This document shows positions 45,634 through 56,649 of a stretch of DNA of 64,000 nucleotides, piece after piece. The position numbers were made by a program, and so were the translations under genes. The notes beneath the pieces were generated by a model. It made no database searches and was not told the DNA's origin. It saw nothing but the letters and a program-made list of their open reading frames with translations. The stretch comes from Imbricaverruca yamaguchii (taxonomy: Eukaryota > Arthropoda > Thecostraca > Neoverrucidae). Each line of letters starts with the position of its first letter. The first letter of the stretch is position 1. Where the stretch lies: positions 1,786,001 to 1,850,000 of the forward strand of contig JAOTOL010001603.1 of assembly GCA_034440575.1 (NCBI GenBank). The letters run 5' to 3'.

Positions 45634-46621
45634 GTGTGCGCCGCTGCTGCGGCTCGTCGCCGGGGGACGTCGGCCGACCGGCGCGGAGGTCGCCCGGCTG
45701 CGCCGCAGCCTGTGTCGCATCCGACGCGGTCGCCTCGAGCTGTGCTGCGCGCTGCCGCCGGCCGAGCCCGAGTGCCACCCGAACCGGGCCGTGCTGGAGC
45801 GCGAGAGCGTGTGCGGCACCGTCTTCCGCCGGCGCATCGTCGGCGGCGTCGAGGTGCCGCTGGGCAAGTACCGGTGGGTGGCGCTGCTCGGCTTCACGCG
45901 GCCGGGCTCGCCGCAGGTGGTGCTGGGCTGCGGCGGCGCGCTCATCAGCAGCCGGCTGGTGCTGACGGCGGCGCACTGCGTGCCGGACCCGGCGTCCGGC
46001 TGGCGGCTGCAGTTCGCGCGGCTCGGCGAACACGACATCGCGCAGCGCACCGACTGCCAAGCGCTGGACGACGGCGGCGCCGTCTGCAACCACCCGCAGG
46101 ACGTGCGCGTCGTCGAGGCGCTCGTGCACGAGCGCTACAACACCGCCCACCCGCTGGTGGACGACATCGCGCTGCTGCGGCTGGAGGCGCCGGTGGCGAG
46201 CGGCCGGTTCGTCGGCACCATCTGCCTGCCGTTCGGCGCGGCGCGCCGGCGCGACTACGCCGGCGTCGACATGACCGTGGCCGGCTTCGGCCGCACCGGG
46301 CCCGACGCGGGCGCCGCGCGCAGCGACGTGCTGCTGGAGGCGACCGTGACCGGCGTGCCGCAGGACGACTGCCGGCGGGTGGTGGCCGCCGGCGGACTGT
46401 TCGTCGGCGACGGCCACATCTGCGCCGGCGGCCACGGCGGCGGCGACTCGTGCCGCGGCGACTCGGGCGGCCCGCTGATGGCGCAGGACCGCTTCGGCGT
46501 CTGGCAGCTGGTCGGCATCGTGTCGTTCGGCCCCGCCAGCTGCGGCGCCAGCGGCGTGCCCGGCGTGTACACGCGCGTCTCCGAGTACCTCAACTGGATC
46601 CTCGACAGGGTGGACGAGTGA

Positions 46622-47189
46622 TGCCGCCCTGGTGGAGGAGGTCTCTTGGAGGACGTCGTTTGGACAATGCACAGCACGGACAGAAAGTGTTTCTCTGTCG
46701 AGACAGGGAAGTTTCGGTAGTATGCCACCTGGATTCGGCGCAGGATGGGCGAGTGATGTTTCCCCCGGAACAAGTCTTGGAGTGTTCAACTTGATCCTGG
46801 ACGGGGTGGATGGGTTCGGTTCCACTGCGGGGAAACGTTTCGGAGAGCCTGGTTTCGGTCCTGAGCAGGTAGCCAGTGTGTGGTGCTGGGACTCCACGTG
46901 CCCGTGTGATGAGCCAGACGGGTGACCAGCTAATGATTTGTGTTGTGGAACGATGATTTGTCAGTCTACTGGGACGTGTGATGAACATAGCGAACTGTGA
47001 ACAGCGGCTGCCGAGTGTCAAACTGTCAGATGATCTCGATCGTGGCAAACAGTTTCACCCAGGCCGCGAGGAACGCCTCAATGAAACCTCGATTGAGCCT
47101 CGATAAAGCCTCTATAGAGCCTCGATAGAAATGAAGGTCTACTTCCAGGCTCCGCTGGTTGCTGCATGAGTTTGCAAATACGATAATAT
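46622..47189 (+). other. 3' flank of protease copy 1, to duplication junction
   Basis: Matches 60332-60898 closely. It contains a degenerate repeat of CCTCGATAAAG/CCTCTATAGAG (47080-47130). No AATAAA is seen. The 97-codon frame at 46632 is probably 3' UTR. Confidence 0.5.
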
Positions 47190-47867
47190 GTGCGCACTGT
47201 ACGGTGCGCACTGTACGGACCTCACCATGATAGGAGCCTGGCGTGACTGCAGCTTCACGTTCTGCCGTCTTGACTGTAGACGCGACTGCCCGGGTCTTCG
47301 CCGGGTCCACAGCCGGCTCCGGAAGCAGACGCTGGCGCTGACAAGACGACATGGTCTTCTCGGCCACCTCGTGCCGAGTGAACTCGTCGCCTCTGTCGTC
47401 ATGCTCGCATGCTGTTGACATCTGGCGCAAAACACTACCACCCTGAGCCGCAGTCTCACTGGCATCTGGGCCCCGGCTTCGAGACCTGCGGGGTCCTGCT
47501 TGGTGGGCTACTGCTTGTTTTTGCCGCCTCTCGGTGATGGACGTTCGAAAAGTATTCCCATCGTGTATGAGGTAATTTCGGAATTATCATATCAGATTAC
47601 ACAACGAAATTGTCATTGTATTGCAATGCCAGTATTAACATGAATAAGAGCATGTAGATGAAACAAAAGGCGAACACAACGGCACAACTGACAGAACCGC
47701 GTCAACAAAATGGTGCTGAAGACTGCACGTTAGTGGACACGAAGCCGTTCTGCACCATGTTTGGACGCGAGACCGACGTGACATCTAGCGGCCGAATTGG
47801 TTGGAGGTGGCGCGGGTGTTTGTGAAGGAAGTGTCTCCGAATAACGACTGTGTCTGGAAGCGCTCCG

Positions 47868-48235
47868 CATGTGCCGTATCGACGCTGCTACCTCCGTTTG
47901 CAGCCGAACCCTGAAAACAGACGTCTCAGTGTCAGGGCTCGGGTGTTTCTAGGCCATGCTACGCACGTGCCGTGTTGAAGCTGCTACCTCCATCTGTAAC
48001 CGAACCCTGAAAACAGCCGCTTCAGCGTTAGGGCTCTGTGCGTTTCCTGGCCATGCTGTGTTGTGTTGAAGCTGCTACCTCCGCGTGCAGTCGTGCCCTG
48101 CAAACAAACGTCTAAATGTCAGGGCTCTTGTGCGTCCAAGGTGTACTACGCACGTGCTGTATTGAAACTGTTACCTCCGTTTGTAGCCGAACCCTGAAAA
48201 CAGACGTCTCAGCGTTAGGTCTCGTGTGTTTCTAT
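47868..48235. repeat. 91-96-bp tandem repeat, four copies (unit 2)
   Basis: Counterpart of 26807-27190, with the same unit number and order; the GCTGCTACCTCC phrase marks each unit. Confidence 0.85.
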
Positions 48236-49454
48236 ACTAACACTACTCACAGTAACATTAAAGCGTTGGTCGCTTCCTGGGGACCTGAGAAATTGCAGAC
48301 TTTTGGAGATATTTTGGTATCTCGAACATATCAAGCAACTTCAGGGGTTGGGTGTAACCACGTTTCGAAATTGGGGGAAGCTGATGGATTCTCCAGAACA
48401 TTGGTCTAGAATCGTTTTTCTCAACTTTCTCAGTTATTATGCACATCGTAACTATTTTAAGATATAAATATTGCGCTAATTTCAGCTGAATCCATACCTC
48501 AGTAGCCAAAGATCTTCAATCCTACCGTACGGATTTCACAAAGATTTTTATCTGCGTTAAGTTGTTCAGAGAAAAATTACTTTCAATGGCACATCTGTAA
48601 CAGAGGACGGCGTATACACTAACGGATCTAGTATTTCGGCAACGTGGAGGTTGTGCATTTTTTATAGGAATCATTACCCCGAAGAGGCGACAACGATGAA
48701 GAATATTTTGAGACGGAGCGTAGGCTCGATTGTCTCTGACGGGGCACCATTTCCGTTCACAGGGGCACCATCGGCTGAAATATTCAAGAGGCACGGTTCC
48801 GCTTTAATATCCTGAAAGTACATCCTCTCGCACTCAGAGTGGCACCTTCGGCTAGACAATTAAAGAAGGTAGTGATTAACTCAACTGGGGACCTCCAGGA
48901 TCCTGAATCCTGGAGGAGCGACGCATCTTCATTGGGAACATCTTTCAGGATCGAAGGGGACGGCTGTCCCCTTCACAACCCTGAATTTATCCCTGCTTGT
49001 ACATTTGCCGAGGCGATATAGTTGAACTCAAGTTACAAGTTCACGTATGTGGATTGGGTGTGCTCCCCCTATCATTTTTGCACCGCGTGGTTTTCAGATG
49101 AATTTTCCGGGCACGCTATGGAAGAGGAAATAGAGCGTGGCCGCGTGTGCGACATTACAAGTACATCATCACTACATCAAGCTGACGCGGCGGCAGATAA
49201 GCTTTACATGTTCCCGAAAATGAGCGTTCCTCCATAAGATCCACGCAGACTTTTCATCACCGTCGGATCTGCTCAGCTCAACCGCAAATTGACATCTAAA
49301 GAGCTTTTGATAAGTATCGGCGCCTGGACAGCTGTCTGAGATGAGTGCAACGGCCGGGATCAGGAGGCGGAGCCGGTCCGCTGACGAACGTAACGGTCTT
49401 CCGGCGCGCACCTGCAGCCGGCATGATATGATCACTGCAGCTGGCATTAGCAGG
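48236..49454. other. Unit-2 sequence without recognised gene
   Basis: Counterpart of 27191-28398, with the same hairpins near 48892 and 48957. No supported exon except the possible continuation of the 48-bp repeat frame (to 49172, minus strand). Confidence 0.5.
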
Positions 49455-49834
49455 GCGTGCTCCGGTGCGCCAGCTGCATCATCCGTGTCTCGCGTCACCT
49501 GACCATGCTCCGGTGCGCCAGCTGCATCATCCGTGTCTCGTGTCATCTGACCGTGCTCTGGTGTGTCAGCTACACTCTCCGTGTCTCGTGTCACCTGACC
49601 GTGCTCTGGTGCGTCAGCTACTCTCTCCGTGTCTCGCGTCACCTGACCGTGCTCTGGTGCGTCAGCTACACTGTCCGTGTCTCGTGTCACCTGACCGTGC
49701 TCTGGTGCGTCAGCTACTCTCTCCGTGTCTCGCGTCATCTGACTATGCTCTGGTGTGTCAGCTACACTCTCCGTGTCTCGTGTCACCTGACCGTGCTCTG
49801 GTGTGTCAGCTACTCTCTGCGCGTCTCGCATCAC
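49455..49834 (-). repeat. 48-bp minisatellite, about 8 copies; candidate third exon (unit 2)
   Basis: On the minus strand an acceptor (GCTGTCCAG, 49843-49835) is followed in phase 0 by VMRDAQRVADTPEHGQ and seven further 16-residue units, with no stop. The frame continues through non-repeat sequence to a stop at 49172 (220 codons in all). If spliced to the exon ending at 49898 it would give a C-terminal Glu/Asp-rich repeat domain. The alternative is an intronic or downstream non-coding minisatellite. Confidence 0.6.
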
Positions 49835-49897
49835 CTGGACAGCGGCCGATTACCTGCACAATCCCCCCCGATTAACACGCGGACCGGTTGCACTCAC

Positions 49898-52800
49898 CTG
49901 CGCGTGAGCGCTGACCGAGGTGATACGCGAAGTCCTGCCGAACGCGTCCGTCGTCTCGCCGGTCACCACGTTGGCCCGGGCGTCGCCGGTGGCCGAGCCG
50001 CCCAGGCCGAACCCGCCGACGGGCGACACGCCCACTCCGGAGCCGCCAATCGGAGCTGAGACCAGTCGGGCTCCGCCAATGGGAGCCGAGCTCAGTCCGA
50101 CTCCGCCTACCGGCAGGACGGCCACGCCGCCGCCCCTCGAGTTGCCGTGGTAGCTGCTCCCGCCGCTGGGGTAGATGTTGCCGACGTAGTGGGGGTCGCT
50201 GCGGTGGTAGCTGCTGCCGCCGCCGGGGTAGATGTTGCCGACGTAGTGGGGGTCACTGCGGTGGTAGCTGCTGCCGCCGCTGGGATAAATGTTGCCGACG
50301 TAGTGGGGGTCGCTGCGGTGGTAGCCGTCGTGGTAGTGGTCGTTGTCGTAGTGGCCGTCGTGGTAGCGGTCGTTGTCGTAGTGGCCGTCGTGGTGGTGGT
50401 CGTTGTCGTAGTGGCCGTCGTGGTAGCGGTCGTTGTCGTAGTGGCCGTCGTGGTAGCGGCCGTTGTAGTAGCCGTCGTGGTGGTGGCTGTCGTCGTAGTA
50501 GCCGTTGCCCCCGTGGCGATGGTGGCCGATGTTGTTGTGGTAGTGGCAGCCAGGTTCGTGCGAGGAGTAGCAGGGACTTCCACCGTATCGTTGTCCCTGT
50601 AACGGTGCATCCGGTCAGCTACGCGGCACTTGTGGTCAGCGACATCTGTTGCCGAAGCAAACAGCTTCTACTTACAGGGGCGCTACTCAAACTCCCCCAC
50701 CCCATCCCCACCAATGTCAACAAAATGAACACGTCGCCACCATTGGCATATTTTATGCTTCCCTCTGGATGCGCTGCACTGATGAAAATTAACAAAAAGG
50801 AAACTTCAGGAACCCGTCCATCAAAACCGTATCTGGAGCGTTTCGGGATGCGAAAATCGGCCGAGGCTGCAACGAACGGGGCAATGTCCCCATCAGCCCG
50901 GCTTCTTTCCGCTAGTTGCGGCGCCGCTCGCCTAACAGGATGGAAGCAGTCTTGTCATCGACAAAAAGCAAAGTAAACACAACAGATGAACCGTGGGGAA
51001 AAGCCTCCTCTTTTCTATGGAAATGAAACACCCACAGCACATAATTGTTGGCCCAGAAGGTCATTTTTACTCCTTAACCCGCGCCGTCTTTCCGGTCAGA
51101 TCCTCACACCCCGTCTCGGGTGCGGGGGGGGGGAGGGGGCGGTTAGTAACCCTCTCTAAAACCAAAACTAAGCATCGCACCAGAACGAAAGAGGTATCAT
51201 CGGAAAGCGCTCGAGGAGTAAGGTCCTGGTCCACTCCCAAAACAATTTCACCCAAAAGTGACGTCACCAGGGGGGCTAGATTTTCACGACTTTTCACGAC
51301 TTACATTATGTTTTTGGCTCTGGAGAGTTCATTTTGTGAGATATATGAAAAACAAAATTTATCAGAATGAGAAAAGGACAGCGAAATCGACCAGGGCTAT
51401 AATTTTTTGGGCCCCCAAAATAATATTTGTTCTCAAATTTTTGAGTATTCAAGTTTTTTTTTAACTTTTCCTTTTCCAATCGGTAGAGCAGAACGAGAAA
51501 CGTTGTTGGAAGTCAACTTGCCCTCATAAAAAATGATTACTTTAGCCAGAATCCTCTATTTGAACTGCAATTGGCAAATATTCAACATTTATATGTAGTC
51601 AAAAACGAAAAAGAGAAAAATTCCACTTTTACGCTTTGTTGCATTCCTAAAGATAAGCATACGCTGAAGTTTCATCAACATATCTGTATCCGTTAAAGCG
51701 TGACGACTGGTTGAACTTTTTTGAAGGTGACCTCACTTGACCTTGACTAACTCGTTGAACCTAGATGACTTGACATCAAAATTTTGATATTGATGATGTG
51801 GAAAAGGTATGCCAAATTTGGGCGTGCTGCCGCTTGCCGTTCGTCCACTATCCGCGAAAAACCTGAGGGGGCGGTTGAAGACCCCACGAGACGGGACGGG
51901 TTAATAGTATATTTTTCATCTCACAAGCTTTAATCCATTGAACCGCACATACCACACGGCAGGAAGTAGTGTACCATCACCACCGGGGATGTCGCGTTAG
52001 GAGCACGATTGGATGGGAGCATCAAGTTCATATTAGCAAACGTTAAACTTCAAACCAATGTATTGGAAAGTATTGTTCATGTATAAGTCTGCCGGTGTGC
52101 GTTCGGCGGGTTGAAGGGAAGTGGGGAGAGTTTCGGCATGGACTGAAATTTTCCCGACTGGACGCTACTTGGCCACAATTTATCCGGCGGCATATATTGG
52201 AGGGTACCTTCCCTCCAAAATACACAAAGCGACATCCCGGCGTACTACCGATGAAGTAACCTCATTCGACCATCCTTAGCATCACTCACCCACAGCCTGA
52301 GGTAGCACACCGAACCGACCCAACCTCCTGAGGTAGCACACCGAGCCGACCCCACCTCCTGAAGTAACTCACCGTGCCAACCCCATCTCATTCGGTAGCT
52401 TACCGAGCCAACCGCACCTCCTGAGTAACTCACCGAGCCAAGCCCACCTCCTGAGTAACTCACCGAGCCAAGCCCACCTCCTGAGTAACTCACCGAGCCA
52501 AGCCCACCTCCTGAGTAACTCACCGAGCCAAGCCCACCTCCTGAGTAACTCACCGAGCCAAGCCCACCTCCTGAGTAACTCACCGAGCCAAGCCCACCTC
52601 CTGAGTAACTCACCGAGCCAAGCCCACCTCCTGAGTAACTCACCGAGCCAAGCCCACCTCCTGAGTAACTCACCGAGCCAAGCCCACCTCCTGAGTAACT
52701 CACCGAGCCAAGCCCACCTCCGCCAACAACGATGGCTCCGCCGCCGAGGCCGCTGCCGATGCCGCCGCCGCCCAAGATCACTCCACCGCCCCCCAGACCG

Positions 52801-53051
52801 CTGCCGCCCAAGATCCCTCCACTGCCGCCGCCTAAGATCGCTCCGCCGTCGCCTAGCCCCCCGCCGCCGCCACTCAGGATCACTCCACCGCCGCCCAGAC
52901 CGACGCCGCCGCCGCCCAGGATCACCCCGCCACCGTTGCCGCCTAGGATGACGGTGCCGGTGCCGGTGCCGGCGCCGTGGTGGTGCGGCAGAAAGCCGCA
53001 GCTGGCCACCGTCGCCACCGCCCAGGTCAGGATCGCCCGGAGCACCAACAT
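49898..53051 (-). CDS. Secreted Gly-rich and His/Tyr/Asp-rich repeat protein, copy 2
   Basis: Minus strand, join(53051..52704, 50596..49898): 116 + 233 codons, phase 0 throughout, possibly continuing into 49834..49172. It differs from copy 1 by whole codons: 12 fewer Gly-rich residues in exon 1, six rather than eight HYDND-type decapeptides, and three rather than two YHRSDPHYVGNIYPSGG units. The signal peptide (VATVASC-GFLPHHH), the cysteines in GSPCYSSHEPGCH and the tail TGETTDAFGRTSRITSVSA are unchanged. In-frame indels only, in a sequence full of repeats, are good evidence that both copies are or were translated. Exon 1 ends at the first of 11 tandem donor copies. His/Tyr/Asp richness suggests metal binding or quinone cross-linking in an extracellular matrix; that role is inferred. 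Confidence 0.78.
51074..51904 (+). mobile_element. PiggyBac-like MITE, copy C (in intron of the structural gene)
   Basis: 831 bp, TTAA at both ends, the same terminal repeats as copies A and B, and a shorter G-run (about 9). Same insertion as copy B, carried through the segmental duplication. Confidence 0.75.
52273..52703 (-). repeat. 30-bp minisatellite of splice donors (unit 2)
   Basis: From about 52420, ten consecutive units are identical 30-mers. On the minus strand each reads GGTGGGCTTGGCTCG followed by GTGAGTTACTCAGGA, i.e. exon end plus donor. Older 31-bp units lie further from the exon. Because 30 is a multiple of three and the unit has no stop, reading through gives GGGLGSVSYS repeats. 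Using a distal donor would lengthen the protein by ten residues per unit. Confidence 0.88.
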
Positions 53052-53061
53052 CTGCCGACAG

Positions 53062-53172
53062 GTGAGTCACGTGACAGGTGAGTCACGTGACAAGTGAGTC
53101 ACGTGACAACTGAGTCACATGATAGCTGAGTCACGTGACAGGTGAGTCACGTGACAGGTGGGTCACATGACG
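53062..53172 (-). promoter_or_regulatory. Array of CACGTG E-boxes just upstream of the ATG exon (unit 2)
   Basis: Seven tandem units, five with CACGTG and two mutated to CACATG. The first unit overlaps the pyrimidine tract of the acceptor (CACCTGTCGGCAG) that precedes the ATG at 53051. Counterpart of 35121-35231. Confidence 0.55.
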
Positions 53173-53619
53173 GTCGATCGGCAGCGCTACTGCAGGAAGC
53201 GCTGGCCGCCAGTGTTGCTGGCAGGGGCGGATCCAGGGCTCCTCTCGCGGGGTGCGCACCTCCTCGGAGAGCCGCCTTCCGTGCCCATCTGACGTCGAAC
53301 TAGTTGGGCACGGGTGGGGGGAGGGGAGACTCGAGGAGACTGAATGGATGTCTTTTCATCTTGAAGAGACGCCTTTCGGTCATGAAGAGGACGTCTTTGG
53401 CTGAAAAACGGTGACCATTAACATCACCTGACCTTGATTGATTGAACGAAAATAACCTGATAGGTATCCAGTAATTCGACGACTGGTGCGAATAACTTCT
53501 GACAGAAACTTCTGACAGTGCCGCACACGAAAATAGGGTGTTTTTTTTTTTTGCAAAATAGCCGCCATTCTGACATCAATGGAATGTAGCTAGTGCGCGT
53601 GCCCCGCGGAGTATGCCTG

Positions 53620-53648
53620 TGATGTGATGTGATGTGATGTGATGTGGA
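53620..53648. repeat. (TGATG)n microsatellite specific to unit 2
   Basis: About five TGATG units at a site where unit 1 has a single one (near 35665). A clear post-duplication expansion. Confidence 0.85.
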
Positions 53649-53975
53649 GTATCAGTCAGCTGCCTCAGTACTGGATCGCAACACGGAGTGTTGCTGTGTT
53701 ACTAAGAGGCGGTCTGATGCAAATTGTGTATTTGTATTTATTAAAAGCGAAACTGGCTACTAATATGCCATACACATTGAAATGTCACGAAAATAGTATC
53801 TGGATTTTTGCCCTATTCACCAGTGTTCTCGCTATACAAGAAGTCCTAGCCTACCTATATACCAAGTACGCAGAGGTTTTCCAACAGCACGGCTGGCGTC
53901 CCGTAGGATGTCGAGAGACGAGTTTCGTCGAGCAACGAAAGCATCGCTCGCATAGCTTCACATAATCTATTTTTT

Positions 53976-54303
53976 AATACAACGAAGAATGGCTGTTAAG
54001 TGCTCCTGGGTTTTAGACCTTGCGTGAGATGAAATATACTACCCTCAATATACCAGGAGGTGCTGAGTTTACATAAAAAAATAACGTTAGGGATTATGCT
54101 ATATTACTCAACGTTTCGGCCAGGGGCCATCGTCAGGAGTGACGACCTCGTGATCGTCGCTCCTGACGATCACGGGAGTGATCACGTCAGGAGTGATCGT
54201 CACTCCTGACGATGGCCCCTGACCGAAACGTTGAGTAATATAGCATAATCCCTAACGTTACTTTTGATGTAAACTTAGCAGCTCCTGGTATATTGAGGGT
54301 CGT
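53976..54303. mobile_element. Foldback element inserted in unit 2 only
   Basis: Unit 1 shows the uninterrupted site (CTATTTGTCAATCTG at 35990). Here it is split by about 328 bp, with ATTT or TATTT at both sides. The insert starts AATACAACGAAGAATGGC like the copy at 16839, then has two long inverted arms of over 100 bp. These run from ACCCTCAATATACCAGGAG through GGGATTATGCTATATTACTC to ACGTTTCGGCC...GATGGCC and back, around a short centre of GGAGTGA/TCACTCC repeats. No coding capacity. Confidence 0.85.
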
Positions 54304-54627
54304 ATTTGTCATTCTGTTCTTGTGATCGTAGCTTGCCGAATTGTTTCTGTTCTTCAGTAACGGTTTCAGTGCAGCAGCACGCTGAATGCAGTGACTGTGT
54401 ACTATTTAAATGTATTCGCACGTGACGGTATCGTGCACATCGTGTGTCCGTCTGTGGGAGGTGCTGGTGACCGCGCACGCTAGTGTCCGCCAAAGCACGA
54501 AATGCAATGTGTTCGGTCCATTTCCGAACTTGTTCATTCGCAAATGTCAGTGTCTTACTTCCTTCCATGCAAGCCAAATGTGCTGGTGTTTTAGGTAGTG
54601 AAAAATATTTGGAAGCGGGAACACAGA

Positions 54628-55737
54628 ATTCCAACGTGCATACCACGATGATTTAACTTGTATAACTAGTTCATATAGAAAACACATTGGTCAAAGTAGC
54701 TCGTCAAATGTTGCGTGGTTAACCTAAAGCCGGACTGAACATCAGGGCGGCTTCACCATGAATGAATGCGAACGCGTCAAAGATTGAATGCAATATCGGA
54801 CCACAGCCTGTACCATGTGTGCCACATGTCGAAAAGCTCGCGCCGAAGTACACCGGTGCGCGTTCAACGTGCCTCAAAATCCGCGAAAATGAGTCGTGCC
54901 CAACACTGTACCCCTCGCGAGCTTCCTCCAGCACCTGCGTGTGGACCGGTACTATCACACATCCCCGATACTGCATAACGGCACACGACAACTTATCAGC
55001 TCAAGGCATGTCCGTGTACACCGAAACTCATCAACTTCGCTGCGCGCGCAATTTTGGGACGAGGCCGGCGCGACCATGTAAGTGACGTCATACGCGACGT
55101 CAGCGCGCACCAGAACAGGTGTCGGCGCGTGGACTCGCCGAGTATCACTCGCTGTGTCTGCTGAATGGCATCATGGTGTTAGGTGAACCAAGCCAAGCTG
55201 CCGCGACAGCTGACGTGTTCGGCGTCGGCACGACAGCGCAGCACGAGCCGGAAACACGGCAGCTGCACGTGCCGACTGTCCGGACAGAGTCGGGAGGCGA
55301 GGATTCGCACACACGTCACCCGACGCGTTTACAACACCGTCGCCAGCCGTGCAGAAGTGCAGTGTTGGAGGATACAAGAACAACGCTGAGAAACACCTGG
55401 GCTAAGGGCAGCGACAGAGGGAATGGGTTCATCGTTCATCATTGAGCATCGACAATGTTTGTGATGAATTATGTGTATGGGTGGCCGCAATATCCAGCGG
55501 AACCCCAGCGCACTTTTCTGGTGTGGGTTCATGAGGAGAAAAAGCATATGGGTGATGCCTTTTAATATTTAGCATGCGATGCGATGCTTGCTGTTTACCC
55601 TTCGTGTTAGCACTCAGTCTGGCCTTCGGTGCATCCGAAGCTACGATCGAGCTTGAGGTCGACAGAGCCCGTCTTTCCTACCGAAACGGACAGCTCCTAA
55701 GGCCCACTCTATTCGACTAAAGTTGGTGTAAGTAGGC
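54628..55737. other. 1.1-kb segment present only in unit 2
   Basis: Unit 1 passes directly from ACACAGAACTTC to GAGCTCATCC (about 36345). Unit 2 has about 1.1 kb between the same two points. No terminal repeats, domain or RNA gene is evident. It may be ancestral sequence lost from unit 1 or a later insertion. Confidence 0.6.
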
Positions 55738-56562
55738 AAGAGCTCATCCTCAAATCAAGGAGCATGCGCCAGCGCGCAGCTTCTCGCGCGTGAGACATGA
55801 TGCACGGTACTTGGCGAATGTAGTGTTCACTTCCACTTGCTATCAAACGTGTTGGCAAAGAGTGAAAACCAGCGATGTGGACAGGAAGATGGATGTTGCA
55901 ATTTTGTGGCTTGCCCCTTGCATAATTGACGAGTCATACTGTAGCATCTGCCAATCTGCCTGAGCATTGAGATATTTTGACTCCCAGGGTGATTTGCGTT
56001 TTGTGTACAGCTCGTACCTTTATTTACTGCTTGAGCAGTGCTATTTAACATTGGAATGCGATACCGAAGGTTTCGTAGACATCTTTATGAATTAGTGTAT
56101 AGGGAATCCAGATTCGGTTCCATTAGATACAATTTTTCATAACAAATTGATCATTACCTGTCTTAATTTACCTCCTTGTAAAAACTTGAGATTGGTCATG
56201 AGAATATACGCATATAGCAACGGGCTTTCAGATAAGCAAAGTTGAATGCTAGAACGCAATTTTGCGCGGTAATGTTCTGAATATGATCTATATTTAAGGG
56301 TTGCTAGATGTCCAATGATACTATGACTTCAACGGAAGTTCCTTGCATGGTTGTCCAGTCCTCGTGGATGTGTTGTGCTGTGCTATGCTATGCTGTGCTA
56401 TTTTGTGTTGTCCTGTGATGTGGTGTGGTGTGTCGTGTCATGTTGTGTGTTGTGTAGCATCTCACGTAATGTGTGTCATTGCCGAAGTCGAGTTCGCAAT
56501 GACCCCAACCCCGCCACCCAACTCCCCCCGCCCCGCGCTCTTGGTTCGTCCCGCACGCTCAC

Positions 56563-56648
56563 CTTGGGCTCGAGGCTGTCGCGAGGCTCCCGGCAGCGAC
56601 AGCAGGCACTGATGACTACCTGCCGCGGTCAGTGGGGCCGCCTTATAT
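56563..56648 (-). promoter_or_regulatory. TATA promoter and non-coding exon of structural gene copy 2
   Basis: Minus strand GCGATATAAGGCGG (TATA at 56647-56641), a short exon ending AGCCCAAG, and donor GTGAGC at 56562. Identical in layout to 37160-37250. Confidence 0.6.
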
Positions 56649-56649
56649 C

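Larger units (their letters stand above)
39772..46621 (+). pseudogene. Clip-domain serine protease copy 1, split by a Ty3/gypsy insertion
   Basis: The 5' part (39772-39928) encodes the signal peptide and first half of the clip domain (ACRDF, GTCGPIGQC). The 3' part (45639-46621) resumes at APLLRLVAGG and keeps the rest of the clip domain, the FRRR-IVGG activation site, TAAHC, DDIALL and GDSGGP, all intact. The two parts join perfectly if the 5.7-kb element and one copy of the 5-bp duplication GTGTG are removed. No other disabling change is seen, so the insertion alone broke the gene. By family, it would be a secreted zymogen acting in melanisation or Toll-type cascades. Its paralogue in unit 2 is whole. 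Confidence 0.9.
26151..47189. repeat. Segmental tandem duplication, unit 1 (about 21 kb)
   Basis: From GTGCGCACTGCACGGACC the sequence is repeated almost base for base in unit 2 (47190-60898): same order of minisatellites, genes, MITE, promoters and protease. Unit 1 is longer because it contains the 5.7-kb Ty3/gypsy insertion and about 67 more copies of the 48-bp minisatellite. It lacks a foldback insertion and a 1.1-kb segment present in unit 2. Both units end at the same sequence, GCAAATACGATAATAT. Confidence 0.9.

Noticed and set aside
45518..46897. 459-codon minus-strand frame antisense to the protease (and 58973-60607)
   Set aside because: GC-rich antisense shadow of the clip protease coding region; His/Ala/Arg-rich with no domain.
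46632..46925. 97-codon frame after the protease (also 60342-60635)
   Set aside because: Lies in the presumed 3' UTR, has no domain, and is conserved only because of the recent duplication.
49172..49454. Non-repeat continuation of the 48-bp repeat frame as a conserved C-terminal domain
   Set aside because: Compared with 28119-28398, the differences between copies are mostly amino-acid-changing, which is not expected of a constrained domain.
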